Positions 1 through 6,529 of a stretch of 6,529 nt of DNA are shown here, piece by piece (the first letter of the stretch is position 1; each line of letters opens with the position of its first letter). The notes beneath the pieces are model-generated. The model was given only the letters and a program-made list of their open reading frames with translations, had not been told where the DNA came from and made no database searches. The position numbers and the translations under genes are program-made. Source of the stretch: Caldifarciminota bacterium (GTDB lineage Bacteria > Hydrothermota > Hydrothermia > S141-80). The stretch lies in assembly GCA_027053375.1 (NCBI GenBank), contig JALUJC010000354.1, forward strand, positions 1 through 6,529, in the 5' to 3' direction.

Positions 1-786
1 ATCGTAGCGGGTCCATACCGTCCTGTCAAGGACCACACCCGATGGATAAACCGCCCGAAGCGCACGACTCCAGAGACGTTCCCCTGCCCAGAGGAGACCC
101 TGATACGCCTGGTCCAGCTGGGTAAGCAACGTCAAGGCACGGTGTTCTGCTCCCGGACGCAGGGCACGAAAGCGGGGAAGCCATTCCTGGCGGATACGCA
201 CCCGGAGGTAACGCACATCCTGGTTGGCCGGGTCCTCCACATAAGGGATCCCGGCCTCCTCAAGTGCCTCCCGGATCTCCTCCCGGGTGAACCTCAGAAG
301 AGGACGCAACACGCGTCCACGCCGGGGTTGAAGGGAACGGAGCCCCCGCAGCCCCGAACCCCGAATCCACTGGATCATCAACGTTTCCAGAAGGTCCGTC
401 CCCTGATGGCCGGTAAGCAACCACCGTGCACCTGTTTGCTGAAGTGCACGATGATAGGCGTACTGGCGGAGGCGACGCCAGAATGCTTCCCGGTTCGTTT
501 CCGGTGAAGGACCGTGATAGCGAAAGATCCGGAGGGGGTGCCCGAGATGGCGCACCCACTGCCGCACATGGGTCTCTTCCGCTTCCCGACCAGCGCCGTG
601 GTTGACATAGAGCGCGATAATCTCCAGATCAAGCACACGGGCAAGATGGTCCACCATCCACAACAAAAACGTGGAATCCGCTCCGCCTGAAACCGCTACC
701 AGCACCCTGACATTGCGCACACCGTGTTCTACAAGAAAGCGCTGGACCTGCGCACGCATGGAAGCTGGAGGATAGGGTGTCCTCAT
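1..786 (-). CDS. tilS: tRNA(Ile)-lysidine synthetase TilS, N-terminal part (3' end beyond window)
   Basis: TilS uses ATP and lysine to convert C34 of the CAU-anticodon tRNA-Ile to lysidine, switching both charging and decoding from AUG to AUA; it is normally essential. The 262 visible residues cover the N-type ATP pyrophosphatase domain and the start of what follows. The P-loop SGGADS is at 33-38, after the strand VLVAV. YVNHG (60-64) matches the usual (V)DHG segment. GHQGTDLLET (126-135) followed by IRGSGLRGL corresponds to the usual HHxxDQxET...RGSGxxGL, and EDPANQD (184-190) plus RYLRVRIR (192-199) to EDpsN...RNxiR. The ATG at 786 is chosen because it overlaps the glycosidase TGA by ATGA; a later in-frame ATG at 759 would shorten it by nine residues. 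Neither has a clear ribosome-binding site, consistent with coupled translation. Several conserved motif residues are replaced. The C-terminal domains and stop codon are outside the window. Confidence 0.92.
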   Translation of the reverse strand, partial: MRTPYPPASMRAQVQRFLVEHGVRNVRVLVAVSGGADSTFLLWMVDHLARVLDLEIIALYVNHGAGREAEETHVRQWVRHLGHPLRIFRYHGPSPETNREAFWRRLRQYAYHRALQQTGARWLLTGHQGTDLLETLMIQWIRGSGLRGLRSLQPRRGRVLRPLLRFTREEIREALEEAGIPYVEDPANQDVRYLRVRIRQEWLPRFRALRPGAEHRALTLLTQLDQAYQGLLWAGERLWSRALRAVYPSGVVLDRTVWTRYD

Positions 787-2027
787 GGCGAAGAGGGGAA
801 GAACAGCTGTTCCACCCGTGTCCGCAGGTACCGTGCACTGGGACGGGGAATCCGATCCATGGAAGGCCGAACCACCCTCACCAGTCCAAACGTGGGACGA
901 AATCCTTCCGCCCATTCAAAATTGTCCAGCAGAGACCAGTACAGATAGCCTTCCACCGGGACACCCTTTTTTCGTGCCTCCTGAATCGCAAGAAGGTGAT
1001 CGTTGATAAACTGCTGACGGAGTAAATCTTCATCTACAGCGATTCCATTCTCCGTTATCCACAGGGGAACCCCCAGTTTCTGGTGCGCTTTCAAAAGAAG
1101 TTCCGTCAATCCCCGGGGATCCTCCTCCCAGCCCATCTGGTTGCGTGGTGGGGAAGGCGGAGGCACCACACGGAGAAACAGGGCCCAGGGGCGTGGGTCA
1201 AACCGCACCCTGCGCCGCGCGTAATAATTGATCCCGAGAAAATCCAGGACGGGCGGAACACCCAGAACCTCACCCCGACCAAAGGGGAAGGGAAGCGTTC
1301 CGCGCGCCACGCCTTCCAGCCATCGCCAGTTAAAGAGAGCATCCAGAATCCCGGCACTCCACCGGTCGGGACCCCGGGTATGCAGGGGAACGATGGTGAT
1401 CAGGTGTTTTGCAAGCCCAACAAACGCGGAAGGGTACCTTGATTTGATCTCCCGATAGGCCAGCACATGCGCCATGGCCATATGACGGAGCACCCGAAAG
1501 GCCCGGGGGAGCGATCGAACAAAGGGGGGCCAGGTTCCCTCCACCCAACCCTGTACGGCATAGACCACCGGTTCATTAAGCGTGATCCAGTAGGGCACCT
1601 CACCACCCAGGGCATCCAGAACTTTCCGAACAAACCCGAGGAATCGCTCCACCGTCTCAGGTTGTTCCCACCCCCCTTTCTCTGAAATCCACCAGGGATT
1701 GACAAAATGATGGAGGGTGACCAGCGGCGTGATCCCCAGCCGATGGAGTTCGTCAAGCATGACGGCATACCGATCCAGTGCCCGATCATCCCACCGATCG
1801 GGTTCCGGCTGAATCCTGGACCAGGAGAGGGAAAAACGATACGCCGAATAACCAAACGCATTGAGCAGAAGGAAATCCTCTTTCCATCGACGCCAGTGAT
1901 CCACAGCCTGATCGCAGGGAGGAACGCCTCCCTCCCGTGCATACCACGCCCAATCTGCGGCAGGATCGTGGCCTTCCACCTGATAGGCGCTGGTGGCCGC
2001 ACCGAACAGAAAAGGCTCCTGTCTCAT
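783..2027 (-). CDS. Glycoside hydrolase family 1 (beta-glucosidase-like)
   Basis: GH1 enzymes are retaining (beta/alpha)8-barrel glycosidases that usually cleave beta-glucosides, beta-galactosides or related disaccharides. From the chosen ATG the protein has 414 residues, slightly short for the family. It opens with the GH1 N-terminal signature FLFGAATSAYQVEG (6-19). The acid/base Glu is E152 in TLNEP and the nucleophile is E326 in ITENG. Substrate-site residues are in place: Q16, R64 in YRFSLSWSRI, H107 in TLHHF, N151, Y269 in NYY, W364, and E371-W372 in DNFEW. There is no signal peptide, so it should be cytoplasmic and act on imported or internal glycosides. The NDW-like N-terminal region and TLHHF motif suggest the thermophile/actinobacterial-type subgroup. 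The usual Asp in FGLxxVD is Val (FGLVRVV). Both ends overlap neighbours by ATGA. Family and catalysis are secure; substrate cannot be deduced. No transporter or other sugar gene is visible nearby. Confidence 0.95.
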   Translation of the reverse strand: MRQEPFLFGAATSAYQVEGHDPAADWAWYAREGGVPPCDQAVDHWRRWKEDFLLLNAFGYSAYRFSLSWSRIQPEPDRWDDRALDRYAVMLDELHRLGITPLVTLHHFVNPWWISEKGGWEQPETVERFLGFVRKVLDALGGEVPYWITLNEPVVYAVQGWVEGTWPPFVRSLPRAFRVLRHMAMAHVLAYREIKSRYPSAFVGLAKHLITIVPLHTRGPDRWSAGILDALFNWRWLEGVARGTLPFPFGRGEVLGVPPVLDFLGINYYARRRVRFDPRPWALFLRVVPPPSPPRNQMGWEEDPRGLTELLLKAHQKLGVPLWITENGIAVDEDLLRQQFINDHLLAIQEARKKGVPVEGYLYWSLLDNFEWAEGFRPTFGLVRVVRPSMDRIPRPSARYLRTRVEQLFFPSSP

Positions 2028-3526
2028 TCCTTCTGCTCCTGCATCCACACCCACACCAGCCAGCCCAGGATAAGCACGAGCATCAGGGGATGATCCAGGG
2101 AAACGTCCGCCTTACGAGGAAGGGGAGTCAGTGCCTCCGGGAGGTGATCCGGTGTATCGCTTTCCCCGCCGGTTGCTTCCACCCACTGGCGGATCATATT
2201 CACATCCCAGCGTGGCGTCCCCCGTTCCCTTTCCTGATGTGCGCGAAAGGTAAAGGTCCAGCGTCGGGAACCAATCCGAAGATGCACAGGTACCGACAGG
2301 GTGTCCTCCCGAAGATCCAGGGAACAACGATAGAGACCCTGACCCATCATCATGCAGGATAGTTCCGCAGGAGAAATCACCTTTACCGGGAGAGGAGGGT
2401 TCACTTCCAGCATGTAGCTGACCGGTCCCGGTGTTTGCCGCACGGTGTCCGCGGGGGTCCACCGTACCCGGGGTAGCCGTGCCCGAAGAAAAGCGGTGAT
2501 CCGGCGCACCGTTTGCAGGGCCCGGTCCGGTTGAGCACGGCTGCGTTCTGCAAAGGGTTGCCACATCCAGACATACCCGGACGTGTTTCCAGGAAAAGCC
2601 CCCAGCAAAGCCTCCCCCAGGGTATCACGAAGTCGGACCTCCGGAGAAGTGCCCTGGAAGGGCACCATCCAGACATGAACAGGCGACGGAACCGTGAGAC
2701 CACGGGACCAGAGCCACGCCACATCCACCGCAGGCAGGTTGTGAACAACCTGTGTTCCGTGTGGCGTCAACGCCAGGGTGTCGGTCGATCGAATCCAGAA
2801 GGCACGGACCTGCCATCCCGCAAGTTCCAGCAGCTGGCGAAGTCGACCAATGCCATCCCGGGGCGTACGAAAATACACACCCGCTGTCCACGCCTGTCCG
2901 GGTTCCTCCCATCGCGTGCTCAGGGTTTCAGCGGGTGTGGTTGCGCGCAACTCATGAACCCCTGCATCCAGTACCGGAAGAACAACCTCCAGTGTGCCGG
3001 GACGTGGGTTTTGCCATCGGGTGAGAAGGCGCTGATCCAGAAACACCGTAAGGGAATCCACGGGTTGATTCAAACGAAACCGGGTCCACCGTCGTCCCGG
3101 TCCCGGGGGGTCCAGCCACTGAATCCGGGCGGTCGCGTACAGTGAATCCGGGATCAGGGCGCGAAGCACAGGGACGTGTTCCGCTCCCCGGGGCGGGGGC
3201 ACCAGTCCGTCGGTGAGCCAGACCACAGGACGGATGGGATCCAGTTCCGGAAGTGGCCACCGGGTACGGTTCCGACCTTCCAGAAGGGTGCGCGCTTCCC
3301 AGGGGACCAGCGTGTCAGAAAAAGCAAAGATCGGGAGTTCGGGGGAAAGACGACGGATCCTTCCCACCTGATCCAGGATCCAGCGACGTTTCCCGGGATC
3401 TTCCCGGACACTGGGGGACCAGTCCACCACCACCAGGGGTTTGCGGGGAGAAGCCGGATATGAAAAACGGATCGGAATCCATGCGCTCATGAGAAGGAGC
3501 AGGATACCGATCCGCTGGATCCACAT
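2024..3526 (-). CDS. Membrane-anchored VWA-like domain protein, function unknown
   Basis: The exact function of this 500-residue protein is not recognised. An N-terminal hydrophobic segment (about 6-22) looks like a signal peptide or anchor. Next is a compact von Willebrand factor A-like fold: strand LVVVD followed by the metal-site motif DWSPS (35-39, DxSxS), a second strand ending FSDT (69-72), and VVWLTDG (101-107). The middle (about 135-430) is beta-rich, with a stretch GVYFRTPRDGIGRLRQLLEL followed by a predicted alpha/beta region (215-310) like the glutamine-amidotransferase-like part of large bacterial VWA membrane proteins. Near the C terminus, IRQWVEATGGE (445-455) and a membrane segment with a short charged tail (480-500) match the end of those proteins. 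The only two cysteines, C391 and C401, could form a disulfide outside the cytoplasm. The bulk is probably periplasmic or extracytoplasmic. The gene starts 38 bp after pnp with a weak ribosome-binding site, and its TGA overlaps the next ATG. Assignment rests on motifs and topology, not close homology. Confidence 0.7.
   Translation of the reverse strand: MWIQRIGILLLLMSAWIPIRFSYPASPRKPLVVVDWSPSVREDPGKRRWILDQVGRIRRLSPELPIFAFSDTLVPWEARTLLEGRNRTRWPLPELDPIRPVVWLTDGLVPPPRGAEHVPVLRALIPDSLYATARIQWLDPPGPGRRWTRFRLNQPVDSLTVFLDQRLLTRWQNPRPGTLEVVLPVLDAGVHELRATTPAETLSTRWEEPGQAWTAGVYFRTPRDGIGRLRQLLELAGWQVRAFWIRSTDTLALTPHGTQVVHNLPAVDVAWLWSRGLTVPSPVHVWMVPFQGTSPEVRLRDTLGEALLGAFPGNTSGYVWMWQPFAERSRAQPDRALQTVRRITAFLRARLPRVRWTPADTVRQTPGPVSYMLEVNPPLPVKVISPAELSCMMMGQGLYRCSLDLREDTLSVPVHLRIGSRRWTFTFRAHQERERGTPRWDVNMIRQWVEATGGESDTPDHLPEALTPLPRKADVSLDHPLMLVLILGWLVWVWMQEQKE
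2036..2040 (-). promoter_or_regulatory. Shine-Dalgarno that sets the GH1 start
   Basis: AGGAG lies 8 nt before the ATG at 2027, inside the last codons of the VWA gene. It supports that ATG over an in-frame ATG at 2054, which would add nine residues (MGVDAGAEG) unlike the family's N terminus. The chosen start also forms an ATGA overlap with the VWA stop codon. Confidence 0.7.
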
Positions 3527-3534
3527 ACCCGAAT

Positions 3535-3576
3535 GCCGCGCACAGGCGGCGATCCAGGACCCGATCAGTCCTGATC
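3535..3576 (-). promoter_or_regulatory. Two possible RNA stem-loops at the pnp 3' end
   Basis: In the transcript, GATCAGGAC (3576-3568) can pair with the run 3560-3551 (GTCCTGGATC, one G bulged) around a 7-nt loop holding the pnp stop codon. This gives a stem of about 9 bp. Directly downstream, GCCGC (3550-3546) can pair with GCGGC (3539-3535) around a 6-nt loop, ending 8 nt before the next start codon. Neither is followed by a run of U, so they do not look like an intrinsic terminator. They could act as an RNA-processing or decay-blocking site between pnp and the downstream genes. Folding was done by eye. Confidence 0.35.
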
Positions 3577-5682
3577 TTCTTTTCGGATCCGGATGCCCTG
3601 CTTCATTGCTGCCTTACGGGACAGCCGGATTTTCCCCGAATCTTCCAGTTCCAGAACACGTACAAGCACTTCATCCCCCACCTTGACCACATCCTCCACC
3701 TTTTTCACCCGATGGGGTGCCAGTTCAGAGATGTGGACCAGGCCAACCTTCCCGGGCAATACCTCCACGAACGCCCCAAAATTCGCAATTCGCACCACCT
3801 TGCCCAGATAGACCTTCCCTACCTCCACATCCTCTGTAATCTCGCGAACCCGCTGGATGCAGGTCTCCACCCCCTCCCGGTCGGTCCCGCTCACGGTGAC
3901 CCGACCGGTGCTGTCATCAATATCAATCCTCGTGCCCGTCTCTTCCTGAAGTTTTCGAATGGTACGGCCACCGGGGCCAATCAGTTCTCCGATCTTCTCC
4001 CGGGGGATATAAACTGCAGCCACCTTGGGTGCATACCGGGAGATTTCTTCCCGAGGACGGGGAAGCACTTCCAGCATAATCTCAAGAATTTCATTCCTGG
4101 CTTTTCTGGCGCGCGCCATAGCCTCCCTCACCCAGGGAAGGGGGAGACCCCGGCGTTTGAGATCCAGCTGAATGCCGGTCACCCCTGCGGGGGTTCCTGC
4201 AACCTTGAAATCCATCTCGCCATAATGGTCTTCCGCCCCGATGATGTCGGTCAGGAATACGGGGCGATCTCCCTGGCTCACCAGACCGATGGAAACCCCG
4301 GCTGCAGGTTCTCGAATGGGCACCCCTGCATCCATCAGAGAAAGCACGCCGCCACATACCGTGGCCATGGAGGAGGAACCGTTGGATTCCAGAATCTCCG
4401 ACACCACGCGGATGGTATAGGGGAACGTTTCCTCATCCGGAATCAACGGGGCAATGGATTTCTCTGCAAGGGCGCCATGTCCGATCTCACGACGGCTGGG
4501 GCCTCGCAGGGGTTTAATCTCTCCCGTGGAGTAAGGCGGGAAGTTGTAATGCAGGATGAAACGTTTAAAGTCTTCAGGTTCCAGCTCGGTCAGGCGCTGG
4601 ACATCCTCGGTGGTCCCCAGCGTGGTCACCACCAGGGCCTGGGTTTCCCCCCGGCGAAACAGAGCCGAACCGTGTGTGCGGGGGAGAATGCCCACCTCAA
4701 TGTCAATGGGGCGAACCTGGTCCAGCGCCCGCCCATCGATCCGGCGTCCTTCCTCCAGGATGCGCCGACGTATCAAATCTTTCTCAATCTCATAGAGCGC
4801 CGTACGCACCTCGGCTTCCAGGTGCTCCTCTGCCAGCGCCTCCACCACCTGATCTTCCAGGGCCATGATGGCACGTTCCCTCACCACTTTTTCCGGAATC
4901 TCCAGGAGTGTGAGGAGCTCCTCCTCCACACGGGAACGGACCTTTTCCAGAAGCTCTGCATTCGGGATCACCCGTGTGGGTTCTTCCTTCTCCACCCCCG
5001 CGCGGTCCCGGAGTTCCATCTGCATTTCCCGGATTTCTTCCAGCACCGGCTGGGCTGCTTCCAGCGCCTGGAGGATTCGATCCTCGGGGACCCGGTCCCC
5101 GGTAAACTCAATCATGCTGACAGTTTCCGGATCGGCACCTGCCACAAGAAGATCAAACCGGGACCTGCTGTTCACCAGAGAATTGTCCGGATTGAGCACC
5201 AGTTCTCCATCCACCTCCCCCATCCGCACCGCCGCTACCGGTCCTTCAAAGGGAATCTCAGAAACCATCAGGGCGCTGGATGCGGCAATGATGCCCAGGA
5301 AGTGCGGTTCCTGCTCCAGATCATAGGAAAGAAGCTGGACCACCACCTCCACCTCATCCATCATCCCCTTCGGAAAGAGCGGACGAAGTGCCCGGTCAAT
5401 GGCACGGCCGTTCAGGATCTCACGATCCCGCGGTCGACCCTCCCGTTTCAAAAAACCACCCGGGATTTTCCCCGCCGCGTACGTCTGTTCCCGGTATTCC
5501 ACCAGAAGGGGAAGGAATCCGAGCGGTTCCCGGACCCGTTTCCACACAGCGGTGGCAAGAAGCACCGTATCGCCATATTCCAGCCACACCGAACCGTGCG
5601 CCTGACGAGCCACCTTCCCCGTGGTGATCCGCAGGGTTCGGCCGGCGATTTCCCGCTCAACCACAACTGCGGAGCCGCTCAT
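3565..5682 (-). CDS. pnp: Polyribonucleotide nucleotidyltransferase (PNPase)
   Basis: PNPase is a trimeric, phosphate-dependent 3'-to-5' exoribonuclease that releases nucleoside diphosphates and can run in reverse to add 3' tails; it takes part in mRNA decay, often within a degradosome. At 705 residues it has the full family architecture: first RNase PH core (about 10-145, with FLKREGRP at 77-84 and [13 protein letters not shown] at 92-104), helical linker (about 240-310), second catalytic core (about 315-545, with [11 protein letters not shown] at 378-388 and [13 protein letters not shown] at 433-445), KH domain (about 555-610, GPGG at 569-572) and S1 domain (about 622-690). The catalytic group is intact: D485, D491 and K493, matching D486, D492 and K494 of E. 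coli. In the same loop the usual GDMDF reads GEMDF (E489). The tail after S1 is short. The start is set by the ATGA overlap with rpsO and by family length; its own ribosome-binding site is weak. Confidence 0.98.
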   Translation of the reverse strand: MSGSAVVVEREIAGRTLRITTGKVARQAHGSVWLEYGDTVLLATAVWKRVREPLGFLPLLVEYREQTYAAGKIPGGFLKREGRPRDREILNGRAIDRALRPLFPKGMMDEVEVVVQLLSYDLEQEPHFLGIIAASSALMVSEIPFEGPVAAVRMGEVDGELVLNPDNSLVNSRSRFDLLVAGADPETVSMIEFTGDRVPEDRILQALEAAQPVLEEIREMQMELRDRAGVEKEEPTRVIPNAELLEKVRSRVEEELLTLLEIPEKVVRERAIMALEDQVVEALAEEHLEAEVRTALYEIEKDLIRRRILEEGRRIDGRALDQVRPIDIEVGILPRTHGSALFRRGETQALVVTTLGTTEDVQRLTELEPEDFKRFILHYNFPPYSTGEIKPLRGPSRREIGHGALAEKSIAPLIPDEETFPYTIRVVSEILESNGSSSMATVCGGVLSLMDAGVPIREPAAGVSIGLVSQGDRPVFLTDIIGAEDHYGEMDFKVAGTPAGVTGIQLDLKRRGLPLPWVREAMARARKARNEILEIMLEVLPRPREEISRYAPKVAAVYIPREKIGELIGPGGRTIRKLQEETGTRIDIDDSTGRVTVSGTDREGVETCIQRVREITEDVEVGKVYLGKVVRIANFGAFVEVLPGKVGLVHISELAPHRVKKVEDVVKVGDEVLVRVLELEDSGKIRLSRKAAMKQGIRIRKEDQD

Positions 5683-5948
5683 CCCCGAAGACCCAGGCGG
5701 TTCACCACCTCACGATAGGACGCAAAGTCGGTACGCTGAAGATACTTCAACAACTTCTTTCGCTTGCTCACCAGTTTGATGAGCCCATACCGCGAATGGA
5801 TATCCTTGGGATTCCGCTTGAGATGCTCGGTGATCTCGCGGATCCGTTCCGTCAGGAGTGCGATCTGGACCTCTGTGGACCCCGTATCTTTTTCATGATG
5901 CGCCCACGCCTGAATAATCGCACGCTTCTTATGAGACTTCAACGCCAT
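5679..5948 (-). CDS. rpsO: 30S ribosomal protein S15
   Basis: S15 is a primary 16S rRNA-binding protein of the 30S platform; it docks at the central-domain three-way junction and also contacts 23S rRNA in an intersubunit bridge. The protein has 89 residues, the usual family length. It carries the signature [16 protein letters not shown] (21-36), then [10 protein letters not shown] (47-56), KRKKLLKYL (62-70) and the terminal RLGLR. Residues known in the family to touch rRNA are present: T22, G23, Q28, H42, D49, S52 and Y69. The nearly universal HSRRGL reads HSRYGL, with Tyr at 54. The ATG at 5948 is fixed by the excellent Shine-Dalgarno. Its TGA overlaps the pnp ATG by four bases, so PNPase translation is probably coupled to S15 translation. 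The rpsO-pnp pair is one of the commonest bacterial gene neighbourhoods; the histidine kinase directly upstream is less usual. Confidence 0.98.
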   Translation of the reverse strand: MALKSHKKRAIIQAWAHHEKDTGSTEVQIALLTERIREITEHLKRNPKDIHSRYGLIKLVSKRKKLLKYLQRTDFASYREVVNRLGLRG

Positions 5949-5980
5949 CAGATCCCTCCTCCATTTCAGGGACGATCGTC
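5949..5980 (-). promoter_or_regulatory. rpsO leader: strong Shine-Dalgarno with possible local hairpin
   Basis: The purine run GGAGGAGGG (5962-5954) ends 5 nt before the rpsO ATG and is the strongest ribosome-binding site in the window. Just upstream, TCCCT (5972-5968) can pair with AGGGA (5957-5953), placing the GGAGG core in a 10-nt loop. A perfect 10-bp palindrome, GACGATCGTC (5971-5980), sits immediately before it. S15 represses its own translation by binding leader structures in several bacteria, and those structures differ between phyla, so this is a candidate autoregulatory site. The pairing is short and unproven. Confidence 0.4.
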
Positions 5981-6529
5981 TTGTTCAGAAGTCGGTGATT
6001 CCGGTGTATTGTACGGTTTCTTGCGTGAACCCTCAAGGTGACCCTCTCCTGCGGACGTCTTCGCCGTTTCCTCCACCACCCTGGGGAAATAAAGAAGAAA
6101 CGTGGTTCCCTTGCCCACCTCCGATTCCACCTCCACCCATCCCCCGGTATTGCGGACCAGACCGTACACCTGGGCGAGTCCCAGTCCCGTGCCTCGCTGG
6201 AACGGTTTGGTGGTAAAATAGGGATCAAAAATCCGGTCCAGATGTTCAGGCGGGATCCCCTTGCCCGTATCTTCCACCCTGACGCACACCCAGTCTCGCT
6301 CGGGCTGGCCTGGACGACTGGATCGGCGTTCAAAGGAAACGCGGATGTCCACCTTCCCCGCACCCTCCATGGCATCCCGTGCATTGGCCAGCAGATTGAG
6401 CATAATCTGGTGCAACGCCACAGGATCCACCTCTGCACGACACGTGTCTTCCTGTTCCGGGAGAGAAAGGGTCAACTTGATCCGGGGGGTCAGCATCTTG
6501 CGATAGACTTCCAGATTACGCTTCAGCTC
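5966..6529 (-). CDS. Sensor histidine kinase, C-terminal part (5' end beyond window)
   Basis: This is the end of a two-component sensor kinase that would autophosphorylate on a His and pass the phosphate to a response regulator. The 187 visible residues read open from the window edge and hold most of a HATPase_c domain: N box with [10 protein letters not shown] (Asn at visible residue 49), G1 box DTGKG (87-91), F box IFDPYFTTK (100-108) and G2 box [11 protein letters not shown] (113-123), ending in a GKGTTF strand. The order and the opening NLEVYRKML...I-L stretch resemble NtrB-like and PAS-containing kinases of the HisKA class. The phosphoacceptor His, sensor domain and any membrane segments lie outside the window. 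After the ATPase fold come about 35 hydrophilic residues rich in E, K, S and P, with no receiver domain. It ends 17 bp before rpsO with no terminator between them. Family call is secure; the signal sensed and the partner regulator are unknown. Confidence 0.93.
   Translation of the reverse strand, partial: ELKRNLEVYRKMLTPRIKLTLSLPEQEDTCRAEVDPVALHQIMLNLLANARDAMEGAGKVDIRVSFERRSSRPGQPERDWVCVRVEDTGKGIPPEHLDRIFDPYFTTKPFQRGTGLGLAQVYGLVRNTGGWVEVESEVGKGTTFLLYFPRVVEETAKTSAGEGHLEGSRKKPYNTPESPTSEQDDRP
6008..6036 (-). promoter_or_regulatory. Possible sigma70-type promoter for rpsO-pnp
   Basis: On the minus strand TTGAGG (6036-6031) and TACAAT (6013-6008) are separated by exactly 17 bp. They match the sigma70 consensus at 4 of 6 and 5 of 6 positions. 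The site lies inside the last codons of the kinase gene. A start near position 6001 would give an rpsO leader of about 50 nt. rpsO-pnp commonly has its own promoter in other bacteria, which supports the placement. This is a by-eye match only, with no extended -10 element. Confidence 0.4.

Noticed and set aside
2028..2054. Longer GH1 start adding nine residues
   Set aside because: The added residues do not resemble a GH1 N terminus. The ATG at 2027 has an AGGAG 8 nt upstream and forms the ATGA overlap.
1707..2362. Overlapping plus-strand open frames of 128 and 141 codons
   Set aside because: They lie antisense to the GH1/VWA junction, lack ribosome-binding sites and show no protein-like motifs.
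2513..3145. 210-codon plus-strand open frame opposite the VWA gene
   Set aside because: Low-complexity composition, no recognisable motif, and fully inside a convincing minus-strand gene.
2092..3558. Recurring octamer GATCCAGG (2092, 2314, 3370, 3551)
   Set aside because: The copies are irregularly spaced and three of the four lie in coding sequence, where they read mostly as Leu-Asp type codons; codon bias explains them better than a repeat family.
3535..3576. Intrinsic terminator after pnp
   Set aside because: Stem-loops are possible but no U-tract follows either, and the next gene starts within 40 bp.
3712..5718. 668-codon open frame on the plus strand opposite pnp
   Set aside because: It is antisense to a clearly real pnp gene. 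Its translation is rich in His, Pro, Arg and Phe with no domain pattern; the openness follows from GC-rich codon use on the other strand.
1..6529. Defence island, mobile element or CRISPR array
   Set aside because: No direct-repeat arrays, terminal inverted repeats, transposase or nuclease genes are visible; every long minus-strand frame has a housekeeping or enzyme-like explanation except the VWA protein.

Overview
The window reads as bacterial chromosome: a tightly packed, GC-rich run of genes, all on the minus strand. In transcription order (high to low coordinates) they are the C-terminal half of a sensor histidine kinase, rpsO (ribosomal protein S15), pnp (polynucleotide phosphorylase), a membrane-anchored von Willebrand factor A-like protein, a family 1 glycoside hydrolase, and the N-terminal part of tilS (tRNA-Ile lysidine synthetase), which runs off the low-coordinate edge. 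rpsO-pnp and tilS are bacterial housekeeping genes, so this is not archaeal, plasmid or phage DNA. The host cannot be named from sequence alone. The NtrB-like kinase and the VWA protein anchored in the inner membrane would fit a diderm, perhaps uncultivated lineage, but that is inference.

Layout: 5966-6529 kinase (partial); 5949-6036 probable promoter and rpsO leader, mostly inside the end of the kinase gene; 5679-5948 rpsO; 3565-5682 pnp; 3527-3564 the only sizeable intergenic gap (38 bp), with two possible RNA hairpins; 2024-3526 VWA protein; 783-2027 GH1 enzyme; 1-786 tilS (partial). Three of the five junctions (rpsO/pnp, VWA/GH1, GH1/tilS) are the four-base ATGA overlap typical of translational coupling. 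No stretch above 40 bp lacks a gene. I found no tRNA, rRNA, insertion sequence, CRISPR array or clear factor-independent terminator.

Functionally the core is RNA metabolism: S15 assembles into the 30S subunit and often controls its own mRNA, PNPase degrades and tails RNA from the 3' end, and TilS gives the AUA-reading tRNA-Ile its lysidine. The VWA protein and the glycosidase are placed between pnp and tilS with overlapping ends, so a secreted or membrane-attached protein of unknown role and a sugar hydrolase are co-expressed with translation and RNA-decay genes. I see no evidence of an undescribed defence or mobile system. The points most worth a second look are the VWA protein, the glycosidase within a coupled housekeeping operon, the rpsO leader, and unusual residues in conserved motifs of PNPase and TilS.
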